Source: Dryocosmus kuriphilus
Lineage: Eukaryota; Arthropoda; Insecta; Hymenoptera; Cynipidae
Length of the DNA: 64,000 nucleotides
Reading direction: 5' to 3'
Assembly: GCA_038277395.1 (NCBI GenBank)
Contig: CM076189.1
Span: forward strand, 232,749,918-232,813,917
Made by a program: the position numbers and the translations under genes. Shown one piece after another: positions 1 through 10,965 of this stretch. A model generated the notes under the pieces. That model made no database searches and was not told the origin of the DNA. It saw nothing but the letters and a program-made list of their open reading frames with translations. Position 1 is the stretch's first letter. The number at the start of each line of letters is the position of its first letter.

Positions 1-74
1 ACCCGATCCAAACCCACCTCCTTCAACACCTTTCAACCCCGCCAAAACGCCTAAGCTACTCTCTATTCACACTC

Positions 75-90
75 GGCCCTTTTAAGGGCC
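75..90 (+). promoter_or_regulatory. Histone-mRNA-type 3' stem-loop (candidate)
   Basis: A perfect 6 bp stem GGCCCT/AGGGCC closes a TTTA loop and is followed by ACCAAC. This matches the shape of the metazoan histone 3'-end stem-loop (6 bp stem, 4 nt loop, then ACCA), although the usual loop is TTTC. The 70 bases of the window before it do not read as the end of any core histone I know, so the gene it might terminate is not identified. It could be a chance palindrome. Confidence 0.3.
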
Positions 91-228
91 ACCAACTTTT
101 TTTACGAAGGTTTATGAAGACGTCCATGATTGCTGAACCACACACATGTGTTAATCATGCGCCCACACACGATGAACCGTAACAACCTAACCTCAAGCAA
201 ATAGTCGTAGGGCACCGTGGGAATAGCT

Positions 229-1191
229 TTTTACATTCTCATCTCAATGAGAAGGTATTAGTTTTATGTGAAAAATGACTTTCGCAGATTTCATGAAATC
301 TCGACGTTTCGGGACCCCTTGACTCCGAAGAAAAGGTTTTTACGACGGTGTCTGTCCTTCGTTGTCGTCGTCGTCGTCGTTGTCGTCGTTGTCGTCCTTG
401 TCGTTGTCGTCGGCGCCCTTTCCCACGATAACTTTCGACGAACTAATCGAATTGGATTGTACTTTGGCACACTTATTCAGGGTGCAGAAAGAAAGGACGG
501 GTTCGTTAACCAGCGGTTTTTGATGAGCGGTTATGATTTTATCCATCAAAAACTGTTTTCACAAAATCAGAAAATCAATTTTCCGGCTAAATTATGCGAG
601 ATATAAAAAAAAGTATGTAGGAAAATTATTCACCTTAAAAAAATCTACAAATTTTGTTTCACCATTTTTCGATAAAATGCCCGGTTTTTGTTTTAATCGA
701 GAAGACGTTATTAAAAACAAGTAACTGTGTTTTCTTGCTAAAATATTCAAGATACGATAAAAATGATAATAAGCAGAGTTATTCAACTAAAAAAGATCTA
801 CAGATTTTGTATTAACTATTTTTTGATAAAATGCACGGTTTTTGTTTTAATCGAGAAAACGTTATTAAAAATAAAACATTTCAAATTTCCCACCAAACTG
901 TGCAAGATACGAAAAAATGATAACAAAAAAAGTTGTAATAAATGTTGTTGTAAATATGTTATGAAATATAAAGAAAACCACTTTTCAGCAAAACTATGCA
1001 AGATATGAGAAAATATTAACAAGCAAAATTGTTCACTTTGGAAAGAGCTACCAAATTTATTTATAAGACTCATCGTTTTACTTTTACGAATTGAAATCCT
1101 GTATTGTGAAAAATTGGAAAATCACAAAAAAACTTTACCAATCAACAATGTGTTTTAAAAAAATGGAATTATCGAGCGCCAAGCGCATGAC
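229..1191 (+). repeat. Family A interspersed repeat, copy 1
   Basis: Begins with an imperfect palindrome, TTCTCAT-ctca-ATGAGAA (236-253), and is collinear with 41085-42100 and 52075-52940. The body is a ~154 bp tandem unit. The anchor word CTACA(A/G)ATTTTG falls at 645 and 798, and a degenerate form is at 1047, so part of one unit is lost. Each unit carries GATAAAATGC(A/C)CGGTTTTTG, a variant of TTTAATCGAGAAAACGTTATT, and CAAGATACGA. The copy ends in a decayed GC palindrome (ATCGAGCGCCAAGCGC) abutting the transposon at 1199. The short open frames here are repeat translations, including a poly-Val run from the microsatellite. Confidence 0.85.
360..413 (+). repeat. GTC/GTT trinucleotide microsatellite
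   Basis: Imperfect (GTC)n and (GTT)n run inside family A copy 1. The equivalent place in copy 2 (about 41217-41262) carries a similar run, so the microsatellite belongs to the repeat and varies in length between copies. Confidence 0.9.
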
Positions 1192-1198
1192 TGCAGTA

Positions 1199-1425
1199 AG
1201 GGTGGTCAAAAATGTAAAAAAGTTTGAAATGTTTATGCGCTAACCCGAACTATGGTTCCATTTTGATAGAAAATCACTATGCCGAAAGGAAAAGAAATCG
1301 AGCAATATTTAGAGGTAGCGCATCGACCTCAAAGATTTTAAACAGGGTAGGGGCGTTAAATAAAGCAACGTCGCCTGTGGAGCCAAATTAGTGCGTCTAT
1401 GAGATTTTTTTATAGAACATGATTG
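1199..1425 (+). repeat. Left terminal inverted repeat of the 3.3 kb transposon
   Basis: Pairs with 4397-4523 in inverted orientation. The outer block 1199-1246 and inner block 1352-1425 match the right arm without a gap there, so the ~105 bp at 1247-1351 is either a later insertion in this arm or a deletion from the other. Confidence 0.85.
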
Positions 1426-1681
1426 TTGATTGTTCGAATGTTCTGCGGCTTTCTTAAAATTTTCGATTGCCTAACTACAAGGGACATAGCTAGAGGACTG
1501 ACGCAGTGCATGCGTAGCGGGGCGCTTGGCCGTGCACATTTCAAGGTTCCCTTGACGTTTGCACTTTCAAGTTGTTGTTGGTGAGAAGAGAGGTGTTTGG
1601 AGCAGTTTGGGTGCAATCAGATATAAATTAAAGGTTTTTAATACTGAACAATTCAAAGTACCTACTATTAATTTGTGGTGA

Positions 1682-3771
1682 TTATAACAGGGTAGCTTTC
1701 GAGCATGAGGGATATGCTTTCCTGTGTTCTGATACAATTTGCATCAGGTACTGTTTCTGGGACTTTTCCTTAGTGATGAGGGAGTTAAACTCTGTAATGA
1801 GAGCAACACCCCGCTCCGCGTTGTCGTTGATGCCAAATCTTCTGAACAGATCCTTTATCTTATCACCTACAAAGTCAGGTAAAGTGCGAGATGAACACTT
1901 TGTCATCGTGACGACTGTGCACTTTGCCTCGGGATCTTCGCAGCTTTTTCTTAATGCCAACAAAATTTCTCTTTTAGTGTCACTGGGTACAATGAGATCA
2001 AAGAAAGCGAGCCCAACCAACTCTGGGCCCAGGTACCACAGGTGCCGGGAAAATTTCTCAGCTGCCAGTCTCCACGTTATTGGCCTCTTACCAGTGATTG
2101 TCTTCAAAAATTCTAAGTCTGAGCGCGGGGCAGATAAGGGTACAGGAGCCGTGTACCAGGCTTTCAGATATACAGTGGAAAGGAAAGTGTTCAACTTTCG
2201 TAAGGCATTTTCCTCATTAGTAGTCAAAGTGAACTGTGTCCTGAACATCCAGACCTTAAAACTATATATGGCCTTGTTCATCCACCGGGCCCTGTGGACT
2301 GGTCCGGGCTTTTTAAAAGATACTCCTGCATGTGATACACCTCCTAAAAATATGATGCAGAGCTCCAGCAACTCCTTGTAGTCGTCGTGGGGCTGTTTAA
2401 TCTTTTAAAAAATTAAAACAAATTGTGTTACGGTTTAGCAAGGTATTCGATTAAGGGCGGCTTTTGCTCACCTCTGATGCTTACCTTAAGCTGATTTTCA
2501 CAAAAGAGAATAATCTCATCCGAATTACCCATTGACCTCAACAGAGCTTTGTTCTTAGCAGCCGTCGAATACCTACCTGTATATTAAAATAAGCAATCCT
2601 TGTAATTTGCTTCTCAACTGAACACGTTCGTTTCTTTCACAAGTAAATTTATAAGTCTTATGTTGGTCGAAAGAATGCCACTTTTCCTTGAAACTGTCAA
2701 ATATAGGAATGGTGGGACCTGTGGACTGACCCATGACTTCATCGAACGCCGCCTTAAGAACGAGTTCCAGGATGTGATGCCTGCATGCTAGGTGCAACAA
2801 ATCCTTGTCCAATTGTTATTCAATCAGTACACAGGCACCTGCCTTAGAGCCTGTATTGGTACTCGTTGTATCCCTACCACTTTGTTCGTTAGGCCCCACT
2901 CATCCAGACACTTTTCCACAGCTCTTGCCTGCAAGACTCCAGCACCGGCTTCGAGCTTCGGTACCCCTAGAAGCTGATCATTCCCTCCCCCGGACACGAG
3001 GACAGGCAATCCGTCCACATTTTTATCTTGAAAAGAAAGAAGGAATATAAAATATGCATCTAAGATCACCGATATTATGCTAAAGAGTATTAATAAAAAC
3101 TTACCACCGTCTTCTCCAGTGAAATCATAAAGTAGCTTCCCGTCCCAATGCACAACTAAATGCTCCCCTGTACGTAATTGCTCTTTTAGTTGTTTGTATA
3201 GTTCCTGCCTGTGTTTCATCCGTGATCTTCTTACGGTTGAACGTAACAGGGAGCAATCTTCGACACCATGTCCAAAATTTGTGGCAGCTGCGATAAGAAT
3301 AAATGTGGCATTCCTATCAGAAGTGGTCGTACGATCTAGTGTAGCTACAACCTGCGGCGACATGACTCTGACTCTCTTTGTAGAACTTCGAAGATAAATT
3401 TTCGCATCCTGATCACTGAACCCCGCACCCTTCGGACACACAGTCTCATCTCCACTCTCACTGGCACTGGATGATTTAAGTTCAGTCACATGAAAAGCTT
3501 GCAGTAACTATACTCTAGTTTTTCTTTTACGGCTTTCCAGGGCTTTCGGTCTGATTTCTTGGTTTTCCTCAATTTTGGTCAGCTTTCGGTCAGTTCCAAG
3601 CATACAGCCAATTCTGGAGTCATCCCTTTGGTCCCTCAGAAATGCAGGGTCTTCCTCATTATGAATGAAATCTTGAACATTTTCGCATGATATATCGTAG
3701 AGCTTGCCTAGCTTCACAGTCAAATCTTCTCTACGCTTTGCGTATATTTCAGATGAGCAGGTCAGTTGCAT
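1682..3771 (-). pseudogene. Broken multi-exon transposase-like gene of the 3.3 kb element
   Basis: Read on the minus strand, four conserved blocks line up in order. The N-terminal part (3771-3508) is charged. A central part (3489-2824) contains VHWDGKLL, DGLPVLVSG and QLLGVPKL. The next block holds DTTSTNTG, GACVLIE and LACRHHILELV (about 2880-2573), and the C-terminal part (2371-1682) starts LELCIIFLGG. Two short introns are visible. One is 3104-3027 (GTAAGT...TTTTCAAG), whose removal joins GEDG to DKNVDG in frame. The other is 2484-2402 (GTAAGC...AAAAG), whose removal joins NQLK to IKQP. Damage includes a frameshift just before DTTSTNTG, an in-frame TAA after GACVLIE, and a frame break near 3500. 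Acidic residues in HWDGK and DTTS could be part of an RNase H-like catalytic centre, but this is inference. I do not recognise a named family. Confidence 0.6.
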
Positions 3772-4396
3772 TCCGAGTTTCTTTTGTCGTTATGCGGGCC
3801 TTCTGTCAGAATTTTATAGTTAATTCAGTAGTCTCCCCAGCACTATCTCGGATTGTTTTTCCAAGAAAGCTATGTTGGTGAAAAAAAAAAACTTTAACAC
3901 CTGTTCGATCGTGGGTAACCTGCTCCCGGTGATGGTTGGAGCAGTAGGCCCTACAGGCCACACGTCAGCACTCTTCCACGTGTGCATCGTTGTCTCGATA
4001 CAGTCAACGCTTTAATTCCTTGAGAATAAACACTAAAGCTCCGCGCGTACTCGTTGTCTACTTCTAAACCACCATTCCACGCGGCAACGCGTGACTCGCG
4101 ACAGACTGAATTTTCTCGCTCGCGCGGCACAGAACAGTCAAAATATACCTCTGCAATTTTGAACCTGCATGTTATACATAGAATCAGCTCAGGGTGTTGT
4201 CAGAAATACCCCTATCCCTTTTATCTTAAAGCATCAATATCCTGTAACGTAAGTGTGGAGTAATGCCATTGCTTTCAAGCGCTCTGCTGTAACTGCCGGG
4301 TACGCATGCCCCTGATATGTAGGCAAACCGAAATTTCAAAATAGTCGCAAAACATTCAGACTAGTCTTGATCGATAGTTTATTATATTACTAGCAA

Positions 4397-4523
4397 ATCA
4401 TGTACAATAAAAAAATCTCATAGACGCACCAGTTCGGCTCCACAGGCGACGTTGCTTTATTTAACGCCATCATACAGGTTAGAGCATAAACATTTCAAAC
4501 TTTTTGCATTTTGGACCACCCAG
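4397..4523 (-). repeat. Right terminal inverted repeat of the 3.3 kb transposon
   Basis: About 127 bp, inverted relative to 1199-1425 and ending GGACCACCCAG. Includes the shared word CGACGTTGCTTTATTTAACGC. Confidence 0.85.
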
Positions 4524-5257
4524 TGCAGTATCCAAGTAACCAAGTCCTTGCAACCACGCGAGCCCCAACAGCAATCCATTTGTTCTTCTGTGAGGACTTT
4601 TTTCTCCGCACAGTGTTTATAGATGCCTTCTTATATATTGGCCATGAGACACTTGTAGAGTGTGGTAAGTTAGGCAAAAGTAATCGATAATCCCAGGACT
4701 ATTAGGATCTGGTTTTTTAGGTATCATATGCGTGACTCTCTAGCATGAAGGAGGGCATAAGTTTCGGATTTTCTAAAATGGTCTGGACAGCGCCCACAAG
4801 GGCAGGGTGCAGAGCCACCAGATACTTGTATCAGAAACTTTACACCCCGTCGGGACCATGCGCCTTCCAGTTCTTAGACTTCTTGAGGATGCGAGTTACC
4901 TCAGAAGCTGCGGTAGATAGATTATCCATCGCAGGTAGTTCTGAAACTCTCTCCTTTTCGAGTTCAAACCATGGCGTGTCCAAATTACTTGACATATGAT
5001 TACACCAGATACCTGAGCCTCGGGGAGTTACTGGCATTATTTATTTCCTCATCAGAAAGTTTACGGTAAAACTTTTTTTCATTTTGTAGAAAGGTCTTGT
5101 TGTTATTACTTCTCGCGGTAAACCTCTTGAAGCATCGTAGATGCGCTGAAAAAACCAACAGCCCTTGTCTAAGGTAGTCAATAACTTCATCTAATTGCTT
5201 AAATATTCTTGGACTAATGTTAAGTGGATGAAGGATTTCCTCTAGGTGGCGGGTCAC
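4524..5257 (-). pseudogene. LINE reverse-transcriptase fragment (R2/R4-like type)
   Basis: Minus-strand remnants in shifted frames read, in order, NEKKFYRKLSDEEINN (5257-5000 frame), LKKSKNWKAHGPDGV (5037-4840 frame) and, nearer 4530, a stretch around SVSWPIYKKASINTV. The order of a linker, the K-APGPDG-type motif of RT fingers and the following palm segment is typical of non-LTR reverse transcriptases. The NWK-x-x-GPDG form is common in R2/R4-like LINEs, but clade assignment is tentative. Frameshifts separate all blocks. The target duplication TGCAGTA of the 3.3 kb transposon lies at the left edge of this fragment. Confidence 0.6.
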
Positions 5258-5394
5258 CTTCTGTGATCGATTGCCCTTTCAAAATTGTTTGTCATTATTT
5301 GTATAAAAAAGAAACAACAAGAAATGATTCTTCGAGTGTCTATCTGAGGCATTTGTAAATTTCCTCAATTCAAAATGACACCTCTTACTTCAGG

Positions 5395-6870
5395 CATCCC
5401 TTTACGCCTGAGCAAAAGCTGCGATGTTTCATGGTCCAGAGCAGGATTATTTGATTTATTTGACGTGCAAAATACCGAAGTCGAGGCTCTTGCGTTTCGG
5501 TAGGGTGCTAACGACGTCAGATTCGGTTATGTATCTGGGAGTTATCCTGGATAGCGGACTGAACTGGCCGATGCATCTGGAAGCGCAATGCAAGAGGTTC
5601 ACCACGACCTTCTGGATATTCAGAAGAGTCTTCGGACTGACACGGGGCTTAGGGCCAAAAGTGATTGAATAGCTCTACTCCGCGGTCCTTAAAACAAGGC
5701 TTCTATACGCAGCAGTGGTCTGGTGGCCACGAGCAGAACTCAAAACGATGCAGGGGAGACTGCAAAGACTGCAAACGCTAGCGTTCAGAGGGATGACGGG
5801 GGCAATGAGGACTACGCCCACGGCGGCTCGAGCAATGGTGACCGCCTGGAAGGTAATCCATTCCTTCAAGGGTGCATCTGGTATACAGACGGCTCTAAGG
5901 GGGAAGGGGGTACAGTAGCAGGAATTTTCGATAGCGTTAGAAGAAAGGGAGTGGAAATCCCACTTGGAATGCACGCCGCCGTCTTTCAGGCAGAGGCCTT
6001 AGCGGTATTTTGCTGCGCTGAAACACTCTTAGAAGAAAACGCGGCTGGCTAACAGATCACGATCTGTTCGGACAGCCAAGCGACACTGACTGCAGTTGGC
6101 AAACCGGACATAACATCAGAACTGGTTTGGGAATGCAAAAACTCATTAAACTAACTTATAGAGAAAAATAACTTGAATCTCATGTGGGTCCTTGGCCACA
6201 AAGGGATAAAGGAGAATGAGAAAGCGGACCAGTGGGCAAAGAATGGCGCGACAAAGAGACACATAGGCCCGGAACCGGTACTGGGTCTAGCGTCGTGTTG
6301 CGTGGGGTTGGCCATTAAAAACTGGATCCGGAAGAGACACCGAAAGTACTGGGAAAACACTAAAGGATGCCGACAGGCTGAGGTCAACCTGGAGAATGTG
6401 TGCAGGATGGACAGGGTCATGGGGATCCTGAAGTTACCTGAGATAGATACAAGAATCATGTTTCAGATGCTCGCAGGGCACAACCATATGAATTACCACA
6501 AGCACAAGATGGGACTTAGTCCCACAACAGTGTGCAGGAAATGTGGCAGAGATGATAGAACGTTTCTGCATGTCTTATGCCGATGGCCGGCAGTCGCTGG
6601 GCTTCAGAGAGAAGTCTTCGGGGATTATTTTATGGAACCCGGGGACATTTCAACGCTAGATGTGGACGACATTGTCGGCTTCATTAGGAGGTCTGGGATG
6701 GCCTAAATAGGAGCGTGTATGTAAAGGTTTGGCACAATGGACTTATAGCCTGAGTGCCGGGGGACGAGGTGGTTTTAGTTGGTAGGGGCTGTCAGGCCGA
6801 GTCCCACACTCAGTCCGTCAAAAGGATTTCCATCTCCTCCTCTGCCAAACAAAAAAAAAACAAAAAAACG
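5395..6870 (+). mobile_element. 5'-truncated LOA-like LINE copy with poly(A)
   Basis: Contains the end of an RT domain, an RNase H domain and a C-terminal zinc-knuckle region, then an untranslated tail ending in an A-rich run at about 6848-6867. EN and most of RT are missing, so the copy is 5' truncated near 5395. Bases 5515-5745 match 63775-64000 closely (roughly 85-90% by eye), so it belongs to the same family as the element at the right edge. RT followed by RNase H points to a LOA-type rather than Jockey-type LINE. No target duplication was found. Confidence 0.75.
5424..6706 (+). pseudogene. ORF2 C-terminal part: RT end, RNase H, zinc knuckle
   Basis: The RT end shows YLGVILDSGLNWPMHLEAQC, then a TAG stop near 5670, then RLLYAAVVWWPRAEL in another frame. 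RNase H follows in one frame from about 5878: YTDGSKGEGG (first D), FQAEALAVF (E), CSDSQATLTAV (D), VLGHKGIKENEKAD (H and last D). All the usual RNase H residues are present, but two in-frame TAA codons (near 6050 and 6150) break the domain. The tail has a CRKCGRDD...FLHVLC knuckle before a TAA at 6704-6706. The element's RT would act in target-primed reverse transcription, but this copy cannot encode it. Confidence 0.8.
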
Positions 6871-7152
6871 AATGAAATATGCTCCTTATACAACTTAAAT
6901 GAGAGCGAACATATTTGTCACTTTCTGTTGGCTTCCCCGATATACAAACCAATGAGATCCAAATATATCCAGCAATATATAGAAAATGAAGAGAGTTATT
7001 TAAGAAACCTGGAAAACCTTTTATCTATAAAAAACATAAAGCACCTTAAAGATGTATTTTTCATCATTGCCAATCCACTTTTACTAAGAAGGAAGGTATC
7101 CCAGGTGTGTCTCGCCGATTTTGATGAAATTTTGATACGTTCTAGAGTATAA
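6870..7152 (+). pseudogene. C-terminal fragment of another LINE ORF2
   Basis: Directly after the poly(A) of the previous element the frame reads EICSLYNLNESEHICHFLLASPIYKPMRSKYI. This resembles the C-terminal C-x2-C...H...C knuckle of many LINEs (C-x2-C-NLNEIES-x-x-HF-x3-CPIY), with two of the cysteines replaced. It ends LLLRRKVSQVCLADFDEILIRSRV, then TAA at 7150-7152. The LOA-like copy probably inserted into or beside this older fragment. Clade not determined. Confidence 0.5.
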
Positions 7153-7238
7153 AAAAATAAGAGAAACATATTTTTATCAGCTAATAAACATATTCAAGTG
7201 GTGAAAATCACCCCTAAATTTCACCGCCAAAAACGGGG

Positions 7239-7360
7239 TTTTCTAAATATCTCGGCTTCAAGTAAATATTTTTCGATCAAACAAAATGGAGGTTATTTCT
7301 TATGAATAGAATGAGTGTTTCATCGAAAAATATTGACTTGAAGCCGAGGTATTTAGAAAA
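7239..7360. repeat. 39 bp inverted repeat, 44 bp spacer
   Basis: Arms 7239-7277 and 7322-7360 are inverted copies with two mismatches (both contain CTCGGCTTCAAGT). Possibly the core of a small MITE. No target duplication was identified. Confidence 0.9.
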
Positions 7361-7565
7361 AGCGTTAGTGACTTATTACTCTTTTTCTATAAACATATCT
7401 AGGTTGTAATGGTGCGCTGCGAGTTGCTCAATCTTATAAAGTTAAGATTTTAAATGTAAATAATTTTAAATGTGTGTTTTTTTTATTATATGTAACATTT
7501 CTTGACATATTTGTAAACAATGCCCATTTATTTCAAATAAAATTGTTTATCTATTTAATATCCAT

Positions 7566-9487
7566 AAATTTTTTATTGTTCTAGGCAATCTTTTTCATAT
7601 TTCTTCACCTTTGGCAATTATTTTGCAATATTTGTGTCGTTTAAGTTAATTTTACATCGCGTCTGCGAACTGTTACACATTCGTGCAGTCGCGAAATAAC
7701 TACACGCAGCCAGTAACTATTTCCATGTAGTTTCTTTCCATTTAGGCCAATCGGTAGAGAATTAAAACAGCATTTCTGTGACACAAATAATAACAGCAAA
7801 CCGATTGTGCGATTATATAAAAGCCCACTTTTCATTCGCAACTCTGTTTCGTTTTCTTGTTATAAACAATTTAATGCAAAAAATCGTGATTTTCTTCATT
7901 TTTTGCTTATATCTTTTAAACTAGTGGGAAAATCTCAATGCTCCAAGCAGACAAAATTTAGGAATTAAGAACGGAGAAAATCTGGAAAACTGGAAAATTC
8001 AGCGTTTCTTTAGAAATCCGTCACTTCGATATTTTTTGAGCTAAAGCGCAGGCCTTTTGGAAAAAAGTAGTGATTAATATTTTATTTATGTGTCAAAAAA
8101 TCAGACCCTGTCGGATAATTAGTTTTGTCACAAAATGCGATTTGAATTTTCCAGAGCGCTTTCTTCCGTCGGTCCTGTATGCGTAACAGTAAGTCCCATT
8201 TAAATTTAAAGAAAAGATTTGAATAGTTGACTTCGTGTAATACAAAACGTATATTCTAATTTCTCGATAAAGTGTTTTAATGTATGAGAGAAACACTTGT
8301 AAAAGTGACTAAAAATGTCCAAGCGCGCGAGCGCAGTCGAGTGGTGGGGTACGAGCGGCAGCCGAGGGGAAAGACATATATAGTTAGTATAGTTATTTTT
8401 TCGCAACTGGCACAAAATATTAAAAACATTTATTTTGGGAAAGAGAACAAATGTCCAAACCCTCACGAATTTTATCATAGTAATAGCTTTAAACACGATT
8501 TAACTATAGTAATAGCTTCTTGCATGCATTCTGCTGATGCGACACAACATCTTGTTTTTATAGGCTAGGTAAAAATAAATTAATAGATTCATTTGCACAT
8601 GAAAAATTAACGGAATTAGCTTCAATTTTTTATGATCATAGTGCCAGTTGCGACCATATCCTCGATTCATTATTAGCCGATGTAGCAATTGGAAATGTTG
8701 AGCTGATTCATGCAATCTTCCATGAACATATTAACTACATCTACCTAAAGCATTGCAATCTGCATTTTTAGAACTTTGTCATTGTTATTAATAATAAGTC
8801 ACAAATGAAGATTTTTTACGGCTGAAATGAAATATGAGATTTGAGGCCGAAATTCAAAGTAAAGTACGTAAGTAATTTAAAAATAAAGTAAGTGAAGTAA
8901 TTACAAGTTTGACTTTTTAAATTTTCAATATAAATATAAAACATGACAATGTAGAAGAGGCTGAGCCACAGATTTTTGAAAATGCTTTTTTTTAATGTAA
9001 AAAAATCAAACGCAAAACATCTGGAAATTGTTTACTACAATTCGCCTTTTTGGCACTTCTTTCAAAACTTCTTTAAAACTTACGGTCAATTTTGAAGTTA
9101 AGTCGAAAATAACCACAGGCTTTGAATTTCGTGTATAATTCGCAATTCATAAAAAGAACTGAAAATTTTTCTTTCGAGATATTGAATTTGATGAAGTGAA
9201 TAAAATAGTTTTCAAACACTTTGAAATTCAATTCAGAATTCATATGACACATCCGGATAATTTGAACGATTTTAAGTTAATTAAAATTAAAATTATTAAT
9301 CGTTCAACCATCGACGTAAATAAGATATTAAAACTGCATAGAAAAAATTTCACAGGTTAGGATCTTCAGTTTATTTGAAACTAATAAAATAAAATTTAAT
9401 TTTCAAAAGAGAAAGTGGGAAAAAGTGAACAGTTTACTTTTTGTAACATTGAATGATTTTTTGAAAGTAAATTTTGTTTTATTTAAT
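7566..9487 (+). repeat. Family B interspersed repeat, copy 1
   Basis: Blocks at about 7566-7760 and 8640-9487 match 56930-57040 and 57275-58106 in the same order and orientation. Shared words include GCAATTGGAAATGTTGAGCT/GAAATTGGAAATGTTGAGCT, TTTTTACGGCTGA and GAGGCCGAAATTCAAAGTAAA. The right boundary ATTTTGTTTTATTTAATT is the same in both copies. About 880 bp at 7760-8640 is present only here. No coding potential was recognised in either copy. Confidence 0.8.
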
Positions 9488-9489
9488 TG

Positions 9490-10150
9490 ATACGGTTCCT
9501 CTGCTGGCTTCAGATATAAACCCTCGTTGTCGGTTGGTCGGTGTGGTGCAGATGGACGGCTCTCAATGCTCTTCTTCTCCAAGGGCTGGTGGACTGACTC
9601 TGCTCTCTTCCTCACACCGGCGGCGTCGCGTCGTCGCTCCCGCTTGTTTGCCATGCAGGAGTTCCCAGAAGTGGCCCGGACTACGTGGGTAAGGCTCAAA
9701 AGATCCTCGCTGGGAGGCCTTAAGTCGCCATAGTTCGTAGCGGTTCGGTAGCCTCCCTCTAGCAAACCAAAAAGTCCTCGCTAAGAGGCCTTAAGTGGTT
9801 GGTTGAGTTCAGTTTCCCGAAACCGATGCCCCCAGTCCAGAAGGTCCTCTCTAGGAGAGGCCTTAAGTTACTGGGTGAGTATGGCACCTTGCCGTGGGTC
9901 TTACAGGCAGCGACGTTCCAAAGAGAGAGGCGCCAAGCAACGGTGTCGTGGTGGCCGTTAAAGTTAGTCCTAAAAAGGACTGATATACTAATTCCGTGAT
10001 ACGGGTGAATTAAGACAATTAGTGTCCTGCGGCACAATGCTTAGTTTATTCAGAGGCTCTCCTAGAGGTATCCAGAGCAAGAGAGGTCGGCGTTGCTGCT
10101 TTCAAACCTCGAAATGTTGTCTTGAGGTCCTTCCATGTTCAACTGCCGGA
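9490..10150 (+). repeat. GC-richer segment with three CCTTAAGT repeats
   Basis: Three related words, variants of TCCTCGCT-x-x-GAGGCCTTAAGT, occur at 9703, 9774 and 9844, spaced ~70 bp. The segment is GC-richer than its surroundings and has overlapping open frames on both strands, none resembling a known protein. It may be untranslated LINE sequence or a decayed satellite. Confidence 0.5.
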
Positions 10151-10152
10151 TG

Positions 10153-10320
10153 TTTTTTTTTTTGAACGGAACAAGAAGGGGCAAATCTTCAGAAAGACAC
10201 CCAAAGAAAATGGGTAGTGTCGGATTCGCCGAAAGCGCCCACAGACTAAAACTCCCTCCCCGATTGGTTACCAACCTGAAGGTTATAAACCAAAAAATGG
10301 GATGGGTGGAGGATGGTGGT
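10153..10320 (-). repeat. Extra copy of the Jockey-like LINE 3' tail
   Basis: A poly-T tract (10153-10163) followed by AAATCTTCA-AAGACACCCA, GGGTAGTGTC and GGTTACCA...GGCTATAAACC-type words (here GGTTATAAACC) is collinear with 11140-11300. CTGCCGGATG precedes the T-tract in both copies, so the shared sequence extends past the A-tail. Confidence 0.75.
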
Positions 10321-10565
10321 TCAAGACCGTTAAACTGCAAAGACACTCGCGCATGAAGCGAAACACGGAAATGGCATGGCCTCTTAAGGCATGTCCCTTT
10401 AAGATGGATGGAAGTTTTACTCGCACACATTGTGAGAGAATTGATGCTGGGTCGTGGGTGGTTTTCCACCGAGAGAAGAAGGTTTGAAGCACATGTTTGG
10501 GCTGTTTCAGTGAAGGAATATTTGAAGCTGTCTAAAGCTTAAATGTTGAATTAGAAAGAAATTAA

Positions 10566-10965
10566 GATGGTGGAGAAGCATTTCGAAGCATATGCCAGAC
10601 TTCCTGCACGCGCAGACTTCCTGGCGCATACAAAATGACTTCAAGATTATCATCCGATGGATCAGTTTAGGTAAATAAGTATATAATCGGTGATGATTAT
10701 GTTAGAAAGATGTTTAGTGGTGAAACCCACAGAATGGTTTCGAATACACCGAGAAGCAGAGAAGATTAGTGGAGAAGCCCTTCGAAGCAGATACCATACT
10801 TCCTGCAGGCGCAGACTTCTTGGCGCATACAAAAAGACTTCAAGAACACTGTGAAGAGCTGAAAATGATGTCAGAGAGAAAGTAGGTGGAGAAACCCTTC
10901 GAAGCGGATGCCAAACTTCCTGCAGGCACTGACTTCATGGAGCAAGCGAAATAATTTCAAGCACA
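10566..10965 (+). repeat. Three ~85 bp repeats anchored on TTCGAAGC
   Basis: Related units begin GTGGAGAA(G/A)C and contain TTCGAAGC (at 10582, 10781, 10898), ACTTCCTGCA(G/C)GC, GACTTC and a CTTCAAG-type end. Spacings are ~199 and ~117 bp. They lie between the two LINE 3' tails and are not explained by either. Confidence 0.8.

Larger units (their letters stand above)
1199..4523 (-). mobile_element. 3.3 kb TIR DNA transposon with 7 bp TSD
   Basis: The ends are inverted repeats beginning GGGTGGTC(A/C)AAAATG. Left arm: 1199-1246 plus 1352-1425, interrupted by ~105 bp of unrelated sequence. Right arm: 4397-4523. The arms share GTTTGAAATGTTTATGC, GCGTTAAATAAAGCAACG and GTGCGTCTATGAGATTTTTT. The direct repeat TGCAGTA flanks the element at 1192-1198 and 4524-4530, consistent with a 7 bp (perhaps 8 bp with one mismatch) target duplication. 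Inside, on the minus strand, is a decayed transposase-like gene. The superfamily is not assigned. hAT-like target size fits, but the protein motifs do not look like a hAT dimerisation domain. Confidence 0.85.

Noticed and set aside
268..606. Open frame with a long poly-Val run
   Set aside because: It is the translation of the GTC/GTT microsatellite inside family A; the other copies do not keep the frame.
1773..2381. 202-codon plus-strand frame
   Set aside because: Antisense shadow of the transposase-like C-terminal exon; the minus-strand reading has the conserved motifs.
9403..9765. 120-codon minus-strand frame as a gene
   Set aside because: The protein is low in recognisable features, ends in AT-rich family B sequence, and overlaps repeated CCTTAAGT units.
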